30,232 bases of DNA from Bin125 sp026705025 (GTDB lineage Bacteria > Chloroflexota > Dehalococcoidia > Bin125). The notes under the pieces were generated by a model, which was given only the letters and a program-made list of their open reading frames with translations, was not told the origin of the DNA and did not search any database. Shown here piece by piece: positions 24,459 to 30,232 of this stretch; the first letter of the stretch is position 1, and every line of letters starts with the position of its first letter. The stretch is from the NCBI GenBank assembly GCA_026705025.1, contig JAPPBN010000017.1, positions 1 to 30,232 of the forward strand, given 5' to 3'. A program made the position numbers and the translations under genes.

Positions 24459-26903
24459 ATGACCGATCGATACGCGCAGGTCGCGGTCCTCAACGGCAGC
24501 CCGCAACGGGGATCGTTCACGTACGCTGTGCCGATTGGCATGGAGCTGCGACGCGGGATGTCGGTCGTCGTCCCCTGGCGGACGCAGTGGGCCATCGGGA
24601 TTGTGCTGGAGGTGTCGACCGATTCGGCAGTCGACGACCCGCGCGAGGTTGCCCGCGTGCTCGATCCACTTCCGCTGTTGTCGCAAGGTCAACTGGAACT
24701 CGCCGACTGGATCGCGTCGCGATACGTTGCGCCGATCTCGGCTTGCGTCTCGCTCTTCCTGCCGCCGGGTACGCCGTCGAGGCCACGCCGAACTGGGGAC
24801 GGCTTCCGTTCGATTGCTCCGACCAGGCTGAGGCTCCCGAAGCGGCTGATACTCGACATAAACGATCAACAGCTTCGGGAAGTCACTGCCCACTGGCCGA
24901 TGAGCAAGGTCTCGCGTCCGGCCAACCTGCTGCTGCGGCTGATCGAGAGGCCACTCGAGTCGGTAGAAGCGGCTCAGGTCGTCGGCGGTCAGCGGGCGTT
25001 GGACCGATGGCTCGCCTCGACGAGCATGGCGTCGCGCGAGGTAGACGTCATCAGCCTCGCGATTGATCCCGGCCAGGCGCGGGCTGCAGCCGACTCGCTC
25101 AGACGGACGTCGGCCGAGCGCCGTCAACTCACCTTGCTGCGTTTGCTGGCAGCAGGCGGCATGGAGGAAGCGGCGGCCAGGCGCTCCAGCGGCGCGCGCA
25201 AGCAGGATGTCGACGCGCTGGAGACCCAGGGCTACCTGCGGCGGCTGGTGGCGTCCGAACCGACTGAGCGGAGTGACCCCGCGGCCCCGCCTCCGTTGAG
25301 CGCCGCCCAGACCGAGGCTGTTGCCGCGATCGTTTCCGGACTCAACGCAGTCGGCGGCGAGACGTTCTTGTTGCATGGCGTGACCGGCAGCGGCAAGACC
25401 GAGGTCTACCTCGAGGCGACGCGGCGAGCGTTGGACTCCGGCGGTGGAGTGATCGTCCTGGTGCCCGAGATCTCGTTGGCCCCGCAGACGGTCGCGCGGT
25501 TCGCGGCACGATTCCCGGGACAGGTGGCGGTGCGTCATTCTCGCTTGTCGCGTCGTGAGTCGCGGGAGCAGTGGCGGCAGGTCTACTCGGGCGAGAAGCG
25601 CATCGTGATCGGGGCGCGTTCGGCTCTGTTCGGCTCGGTCCGCGACCTCGCGTTGGTCATTGTGGACGAGGAGCATGAGTGGACGTACAAGCAGCAGGAT
25701 CCACAGCCGCGCTACCGGGCCACCGACGTTGCCCGGGAGATGGCTCGTGCGTGGGGCGTGACGACGGTGCTCGGCTCGGCGACGCCGGATGTCGTCTCGA
25801 TGGCGCATGCTCGCGGCGGACAGAGCCGACTGCTCAGGTTGACCGAGCGGTTGCAGTCGGGGGCCGGTGCTCCGGTAGCGATCCCGCAACCGGTCGTTGA
25901 CGTGATCGATATGCGCGAGGAGCTGGCAGCCGGCGTGCGATCGGTGTTCAGCCGAGAGCTGGACGCGGCGATCTCCGATGCGCTGCAGCGCGAGGAGCAG
26001 ATCCTGTTGTTTCTCAACCGGCGGGGCATGTCGGCGCTGGTTTGTCGCGCCTGCGGCGAAGCGGTTGAGTGCGGGCGCTGCTCGATCGCGATGACGCTGC
26101 ACCGGCCCGGACCGTACCTGCAATGTCACGAGTGCGGCGAGCGACAGGCGATTCCGCGGTTGTGCCCGGCATGTTCGGACGATCGACTGGGCGCCATGAG
26201 TTTCGGCACCGCTCAGTTGGAGGCCGAGGTCAGGCGCCGATGGGGCGACGTACCGATTACGCGCTGGGATCGCGACACGACCGCGGCAAGCGGGTCGCAC
26301 GAGGCACTGTTGCGCGACTTTGCCAGCGGGCGCTCTCGAGTCCTGATCGGCACGCAGATGATTGCCAAGGGGCTGGACCTTCCGCGCGTGACGGTGGCCG
26401 GTGTGGTCAATGCCGACCTGTCGCTGCGCGAGTCTGACTTCCGTGCTGCTGAGCGGACGTTCCAGCTCATTTCGCAGGTCGCCGGTCGGGCGGGGCGCGG
26501 CGCGCTCGGCGGGCGGGTGATCATCCAGACGTATTCTCCCGATCATTTCGCCGTTGCGGCTGCTGCGGCGCATGACTATGACGCGTTCTATGGTCCCGAG
26601 ATGCGGCTGCGGTCGGAGCTCGACTATCCCCCGTTCGGACATCTGGCTCGCTTGACCGTTGCGCGTTCGACGGTCGGCGAGGCGGATGCGGAGGCCGAGC
26701 GCGTGTCGCGCGAGTTGCTTGAGTTGCGGAGCCGGACTCGCGGCGAGGTGGCCGATGTGATTGGTCCGGCGCCCGCGTATCCGGCCAGGCGGCGCGGCCA
26801 ATGGCGTCGGCAGTTGTTGCTGAAGGGCGACGATCCGGCAGCGTTGCTGTCGCAGCTTGAGTTGGGACGGGGCTGGTCGATCGATGTCGATCCGGTTGGC
26901 TAG
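24459..26903 (+). CDS. priA: Primosomal protein N' (replication restart helicase PriA)
   Basis: An 814-residue 3'-5' DNA helicase that reloads the replisome at stalled forks. The N-terminal DNA-binding domain begins QVAVLNGSPQRGSFTYAVP. Walker A is GVTGSGKT (307-314) and Walker B is VDEEH (402-406). Eight cysteines between 529 and 572 (CRAC, CGRC, CHEC, CPAC) bind two zinc ions. IGTQMIAKGLDLP and SQVAGRAGRG are helicase motifs. The open frame reaches back to about 24150, but the conserved start and the gap of the divergent gene point to ATG 24459 (or GTG 24456). The stop codon overlaps that of the converging transporter gene. Confidence 0.95.
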   Translation: MTDRYAQVAVLNGSPQRGSFTYAVPIGMELRRGMSVVVPWRTQWAIGIVLEVSTDSAVDDPREVARVLDPLPLLSQGQLELADWIASRYVAPISACVSLFLPPGTPSRPRRTGDGFRSIAPTRLRLPKRLILDINDQQLREVTAHWPMSKVSRPANLLLRLIERPLESVEAAQVVGGQRALDRWLASTSMASREVDVISLAIDPGQARAAADSLRRTSAERRQLTLLRLLAAGGMEEAAARRSSGARKQDVDALETQGYLRRLVASEPTERSDPAAPPPLSAAQTEAVAAIVSGLNAVGGETFLLHGVTGSGKTEVYLEATRRALDSGGGVIVLVPEISLAPQTVARFAARFPGQVAVRHSRLSRRESREQWRQVYSGEKRIVIGARSALFGSVRDLALVIVDEEHEWTYKQQDPQPRYRATDVAREMARAWGVTTVLGSATPDVVSMAHARGGQSRLLRLTERLQSGAGAPVAIPQPVVDVIDMREELAAGVRSVFSRELDAAISDALQREEQILLFLNRRGMSALVCRACGEAVECGRCSIAMTLHRPGPYLQCHECGERQAIPRLCPACSDDRLGAMSFGTAQLEAEVRRRWGDVPITRWDRDTTAASGSHEALLRDFASGRSRVLIGTQMIAKGLDLPRVTVAGVVNADLSLRESDFRAAERTFQLISQVAGRAGRGALGGRVIIQTYSPDHFAVAAAAAHDYDAFYGPEMRLRSELDYPPFGHLARLTVARSTVGEADAEAERVSRELLELRSRTRGEVADVIGPAPAYPARRRGQWRRQLLLKGDDPAALLSQLELGRGWSIDVDPVG

Positions 26904-27712
26904 ACGGCTTCGAACGCGACCCTGACCGCGACGACGAGCATCCCGATCGCGAGGAGGCGCGAGAGGAGCGACTCTCTGATCCGCGTTGCGACCACGAGGC
27001 CGATGGGGTTGGCGATCATTGCTCCGATCAGCAGCGGCGGCACATCGGTGAGGGGGTCTCCGAAGTGCTGGGTCGCGGTGTGATAGATCACGACGACCAG
27101 CGCGATGCTGCTGACGATCGCGTGGGAGGCGGGGACACCCAACCAGGCCGGCATGCGCATCACGCGGATGGTGATGGTGGCGAAGAAGAGTCCGCCGCCG
27201 ATGCCGGCGAGGGACGTCAAGATCGATGTTACGCCGATCACGGCGAGGGAGCGGCGGACGGGGATCCAGTAGAGGTAGAGCTCGCCTCGGCGGTCGCGGA
27301 TCATTCTGCGCCAGCCGCGCCGGCCGAGGGTGCCGGCGTCGCCGGTGGGTCGCCAGATCAGATAGGCGCCGAGCAGGGCGAGCAGGGCGGCGAAGCCGGC
27401 GGCGAAGATCTCTCTGGGCAACTGGGCCGTGCCGGTGGCTCCGATCAGGCCGGCGGGGACGGCGATGGCGGCGGCCATGCCGACTGCTCGGTAGTCGACT
27501 CGCTTCTCTCGGGCCAGCCTGGCGGTGGCCAGTCCTGATGAGGCGAGGACGAGGCACATGGAGGCGAGGGCGATCTCGGCCGGGCTGGCCTCGGCGTGTC
27601 GGGTGAGGAGGACGGGGGCGAAGAGGAAGCCTCCTCCGGCTCCGACGGCGGTGGCGTAGACGCCGACCGCGATGCCTACTCCGATCAGGGCGACGAACTC
27701 GAGCCAGTCCAT
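26900..27712 (-). CDS. TSUP/TauE-SafE family membrane transporter
   Basis: A 270-residue protein with about eight hydrophobic helices and the two-half layout of this family. AVGAGGGFLFAPVLL near the N-terminus and LAGIGGGLFFATI in the second half are the repeated glycine-rich family motif. Members export sulfite, sulfoacetate or other small anions, but the substrate cannot be chosen. A loop rich in Arg (residues about 125-150) separates the halves. No ribosome binding site is evident. It converges on priA with a four-base overlap of stops. Confidence 0.88.
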   Translation of the reverse strand: MDWLEFVALIGVGIAVGVYATAVGAGGGFLFAPVLLTRHAEASPAEIALASMCLVLASSGLATARLAREKRVDYRAVGMAAAIAVPAGLIGATGTAQLPREIFAAGFAALLALLGAYLIWRPTGDAGTLGRRGWRRMIRDRRGELYLYWIPVRRSLAVIGVTSILTSLAGIGGGLFFATITIRVMRMPAWLGVPASHAIVSSIALVVVIYHTATQHFGDPLTDVPPLLIGAMIANPIGLVVATRIRESLLSRLLAIGMLVVAVRVAFEAV

Positions 27713-27743
27713 GCCCGCAGGCTAGGACCGAGGGTTGAACTCC

Positions 27744-28412
27744 TTACTGCTTAGGGATTTTGGGGAGGAGCCAGCTGAGGAAGGCGTCCTGGCTTCGGGT
27801 TTGCATGTAGAAGCGGCCGGGGCCTTCGAGCTTGCAGACGAGGCCTTCACCGGAGAGGAGGGTGGTCTTCCAGCCGCCGGAACGGCCGACGCTGTAGCGG
27901 ACGGACTCGTCGAAGGCGACCATGTGTCCGGTGTCGACGGTGTATTCCTCGCCGACGTTGAGTTCCTTGAGGTGGATGGCTCCGTAGCTGGAGAGGAAGA
28001 GTAGTCCGTGGCCGGTGCAGCGGAGGAGGATTAGTCCTTCGCCGGAGAAGAAGCCGCTCTTCCCGGCCCAGGAGGTGTCGACCTCGATGTCTGTGGTTGC
28101 TGCAAGGAAGGAGCCGGACTGGACGAGTACGGGCGACCCGCTCATTTCGATGACCTGGATGTCGCCGGGGAGGCCGGGGGCGATGGTGACTTCGCCGGAC
28201 TGTTCGGCGGTGAAGGTGTTGATGAAGAAGCTCTCGCCACCGAGAACAGAGCGTTTGAGCCCACCGAGCAGTCCGCCCTTGACGCCGGTTTCGATGGAGA
28301 TGGAGGCGGACATCGAGACCATGGCGCCGGCCTCGGCCTGGAGTTGTTCGCCGGAGGCGAGTTCGATGCGTCCGAGGGCGTAGGAGGGTCGGTGGAGGAT
28401 TTCGTATTGCAC
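27744..28412 (-). CDS. AIM24-family (TIGR00266-type) protein
   Basis: A 222-residue all-beta protein of the AIM24 family, named after a yeast mitochondrial protein. GEQLQAEAGAMVSMSASISIETGVKGGLLGGLKRSVLGGESFF and FFSGEGLILLRCTG are typical. The bacterial function is not established. The GTG start has AAGGA about 9 bases upstream. It is probably co-directional with the TSUP gene (31-base gap). Confidence 0.9.
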   Translation of the reverse strand: MQYEILHRPSYALGRIELASGEQLQAEAGAMVSMSASISIETGVKGGLLGGLKRSVLGGESFFINTFTAEQSGEVTIAPGLPGDIQVIEMSGSPVLVQSGSFLAATTDIEVDTSWAGKSGFFSGEGLILLRCTGHGLLFLSSYGAIHLKELNVGEEYTVDTGHMVAFDESVRYSVGRSGGWKTTLLSGEGLVCKLEGPGRFYMQTRSQDAFLSWLLPKIPKQ

Positions 28413-28484
28413 TGCTTGATGTCCTTTGTGTTGGGGTGGGTTATCTCACTCTATGCGGGGAGATGGCTGTCGGCGGGGAGCCCC

Positions 28485-28635
28485 CTCTGCCTTCGGCATC
28501 TCCCCCGCGGAGCGGGGGAGAAAGGGGTAGGCGGTATCTCCACCCGAAGCGGGGGAGACACCAGGAGGCTGTGTTTGGCGCGAGGTATGGGAGAGAGGGG
28601 GAAGGGGCGAGATTCCCAGCGGAGCTGGGAATGAC
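28485..28635. repeat. Cluster of palindromic repeats, REP-like
   Basis: Three hairpins lie in a gap of 262 bases without a gene. They are TCTCCCCCGC GGA GCGGGGGAGA (28499-28521), an imperfect second copy with loop AAG (28537-28558), and ATTCCCAGC GGA GCTGGGAAT (28612-28632). A small TGCC/GGCA hairpin precedes them. Between them the DNA is purine-rich (GGGAGAGAGGGGGAAGGGG). The shared GGA loop and near-identical stems suggest dispersed REP- or MITE-like elements. One window cannot show how many copies the genome has. Confidence 0.65.
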
Positions 28636-28674
28636 GGTGTGGTAAGGGTGGGGTTTTGGGTGGCGTGGAGCTGG

Positions 28675-29535
28675 TCATCCGGTTTCGCGCATGAAGTGGC
28701 GGATGGTGTTGAGGGTGTCGGGGAGGTTGTCGGGGGCGCGGGCGTCGACGGGGAGGCAGCGGGCGTTGGGGGCCTCGTTGCAGATGCGGTGACCGATTCC
28801 GGTGGGGTGGAAGGGGTCGGCGCCGGGGATGACGAGCATGGGGGCGTAGGTGCGGGCGACGGCGACCTCGTTGACGGCGAAGTAGGGGGAGCCGGTGGGC
28901 CACATGCCGTCGCGGAACTCGACGACGAGGGCGATGTAGGTTTCGCGGCGCAGGGTGCGCAGGGCATCGGCGAAGAGCGGCTCGTCGTGGATGCGCTGGG
29001 CGAAGGGTCCGGCCTCGTTGTTCTGCATGAAGACGGGATCGCGCTGTGCAGACTCGATGACGGCTTCGAGTCCATCGGCGCGCGCGAGCCGGATGGTGGG
29101 GTTAAACATGTCGTAGAAGGTCTCGGGCGAGTTGGTGTCGTCGAGGCCGACGGGGTCCTGCATGATCAGACCGGCGACGCGAGCGGGGGCCTGGTCTGCG
29201 AGACGGAGGGCGTAGGCGCAGCCGATGCAGCCGCCCATGACGTGCGCACGCTGCAGGCCGAGGTCGTTGAGCACGGCGATCTGGTCGAGCATGGCCTTGT
29301 CGTAGCTGAAGGGCTCGAGCGCGGTCTTGCTGCGGCCGCAGTGGCGCTGGTCCATGCCGATGACCATGAACTCGTCGGAGAAGGCGTCGATGGGGTTGAT
29401 GATCGAGCGTTGCCAGAATTCGATCTGTGAGTTGACTCCTCCGGGCGCAAAGAGCAAGAGCGGGGTGCCGCCATTGTTCTCGCCGAACACCTCGTAGTGG
29501 ATGGTGGTTCCGTCGGGTCGCATTAGCTCAGCCAT
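28675..29535 (-). CDS. Alpha/beta hydrolase with a Cys nucleophile elbow
   Basis: A 286-residue alpha/beta-hydrolase fold protein. FAPGGVNSQ (29-37) is the oxyanion region, and GMDQRHCGRS (60-69) is the usual GxDxRGxGxS segment with changes. The elbow is GGCIG (101-105), so Cys103 takes the place of the usual Ser, as in dienelactone hydrolases. Asp240 (PGADPFHP) fits the acid. Where the catalytic His should be, the sequence reads PVDARAPDNLPDTL, without His; His243 and His248 are the only nearby ones. Activity is therefore uncertain. GAGGAG seven to eight bases upstream supports ATG 29535. It follows the terminase gene by 28 bases. Confidence 0.8.
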   Translation of the reverse strand: MAELMRPDGTTIHYEVFGENNGGTPLLLFAPGGVNSQIEFWQRSIINPIDAFSDEFMVIGMDQRHCGRSKTALEPFSYDKAMLDQIAVLNDLGLQRAHVMGGCIGCAYALRLADQAPARVAGLIMQDPVGLDDTNSPETFYDMFNPTIRLARADGLEAVIESAQRDPVFMQNNEAGPFAQRIHDEPLFADALRTLRRETYIALVVEFRDGMWPTGSPYFAVNEVAVARTYAPMLVIPGADPFHPTGIGHRICNEAPNARCLPVDARAPDNLPDTLNTIRHFMRETG

Positions 29536-29563
29536 GGCGGCGCTCCTCTCAAGCGGAGACAGT

Positions 29564-30232
29564 CTATTGGTAGCTGCGGCGGGGGAGCGGGTGGTTGAAG
29601 GGGTTGCGGTGGCTAGGAACGGGGATCAGCGCTCCGTTGGGGTACAGGCGGCGGCGCAGGTCCGAGGCGATTTCGCCTCGTTTTGGTGAGACGATCCGCA
29701 TCGGAGCGGGCCAGGGGCGGGCTTCCTCAGCGAGTTCGTGCAGGTAGCGGTCGGCGTCGAGCAGGTCGTCGTCCCTGTCGCGCGGCGTGGGCCGGACGGC
29801 ATCCTGATGTCTCCAGCGGTACTCCCTCATGCGGAGCGGAAACTGGGTGAGGGTGGGCAGGTAGAAGGAGCGCGGATTGTCGGGGTTGAGTCGTTCCTGT
29901 ACGCGGGCGATGCCGACGTGGACGGAGCCGGGTCCGCCCTTGCTGGGGCGGATGGGGAGTCCGAGGCCCTTGAGATGTCCGATCCAGGCGGACTGGGAGC
30001 GGTCGGCGCACCAGGTGACGGGTCCGTAGCGTTGACGGCAGCGTCGCATCCATTGTTCGACTCGCTGGACGACGCCGGGGCCGCGCTGCTCGAACTCGTC
30101 CAGCCTGATGAGGACGCCGGGACCGCAGGGGGCAGAGGCGGCGGTGAGTCCAGCGACGACGCCGGCGGTGAAGTGCCCGGTGAGGGACTCTGCGCCGAAG
30201 TCGAGGCCGCCGACGAAGCGGGAGAATTCGGG
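29564..30232 (-). CDS. Large terminase, C-terminal nuclease part, cut by the window edge
   Basis: The last 222 residues of a longer protein; the reading frame stays open to the window end, so the ATPase half lies outside. The pattern of the terminase RNase H-like nuclease is visible. GGLDFGAE (8-15 of the visible part, Asp11) is the first acid, LIRLDEFEQRG (41-51, around Glu46) the second, and DDDLLDADRYL (154-163, Asp159) the third. The stretch HLKGLGLPIRPSKGGPGSV...RVQERLNP and the YRWR segment before the last acid also match phage terminases that package DNA. The final 50 residues are basic and not typical. It may belong to a prophage, a decayed remnant or a gene-transfer-agent-like locus. 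Confidence 0.7.
   Translation of the reverse strand, partial: PEFSRFVGGLDFGAESLTGHFTAGVVAGLTAASAPCGPGVLIRLDEFEQRGPGVVQRVEQWMRRCRQRYGPVTWCADRSQSAWIGHLKGLGLPIRPSKGGPGSVHVGIARVQERLNPDNPRSFYLPTLTQFPLRMREYRWRHQDAVRPTPRDRDDDLLDADRYLHELAEEARPWPAPMRIVSPKRGEIASDLRRRLYPNGALIPVPSHRNPFNHPLPRRSYQ

Noticed and set aside
24405..27557. A 1050-codon open frame on the minus strand opposite priA
   Set aside because: Its composition is Arg- and Pro-rich low complexity, and it mirrors the conserved helicase. Long antisense frames are usual in GC-rich DNA.
28485..28635. CRISPR array
   Set aside because: Only two to three imperfect palindromes of different sequence, without regular spacers.
28344..28645. Plus-strand frames in the repeat-rich gap
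   Set aside because: They are composed of the palindromic repeats and purine-rich runs, with no protein-like sequence.

Overview
The window is GC-rich bacterial chromosome with almost no non-coding space. The gene families suggest a Chloroflexota-like bacterium (for example SAR202 or Dehalococcoidia relatives). Pointers are a DivIVA-like coiled-coil protein with the LIDxxE...LLDLIDxxR signature next to coaD and rsmD, a membrane-anchored degenerate GH18-like protein coupled to an S1C protease, tandem carboxymuconolactone-decarboxylase-like proteins, and a lone CaiB-type CoA-transferase. The lineage is inference: there is no rRNA or other decisive marker here.

Layout. (1) 1-1373, minus strand: the 5' part of a tRNA-Arg(TCT), directly preceded by a secreted lytic-transglycosylase-like gene. 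(2) 1596-16053, plus strand: a large aromatic amino acid cluster: tyrA-aroA-gmk, then a promoter and a structured leader, then trpE, a Nudix/CMD fusion, a second CMD-like gene, trpG-trpD-trpC-trpF-trpB, a CPBP-family membrane protease, trpA, aroH (chorismate mutase) and aroF (DAHP synthase). (3) 16173-21002, minus strand: a tightly coupled operon read S1C protease, GH18-like membrane protein, rsmD, coaD, DivIVA-like protein. (4) 21048-23090, plus strand: greA-lysS. (5) 23100-24389, minus strand: a family III CoA-transferase, divergent from priA (24459-26903, plus). (6) 26900-29535, minus strand: a TSUP/TauE-type transporter, an AIM24-family protein, a cluster of palindromic repeats and an alpha/beta hydrolase with a Cys elbow. 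(7) 29564-30232, minus strand: the C-terminal nuclease half of a large terminase, cut by the window edge. It suggests that a prophage or phage remnant lies to the right.

How the genes work together. AroF makes DAHP at the entry of the shikimate pathway and AroA makes EPSP near its end. TrpE/TrpG, D, C, F, A and B give the complete chorismate-to-tryptophan route. AroH and TyrA supply the prephenate and tyrosine branch. No aroB, aroC, aroD, aroE, aroK or pheA is present, so those steps must be encoded elsewhere. Most trp genes overlap by a few bases, which suggests translational coupling. A -35/-10 pair is followed by a short open frame with its own ribosome binding site and a Trp codon near its end, and by mutually exclusive RNA pairings just before trpE. 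This is a plausible attenuator.

The least expected parts are the four CMD-like modules and degenerate Nudix domain between trpE and trpG, the CPBP protease between trpB and trpA, the apparent AUC start of the DivIVA-like gene, the GH18-like protein without its catalytic acid, and the hydrolase with a GxCxG elbow and no obvious catalytic histidine.
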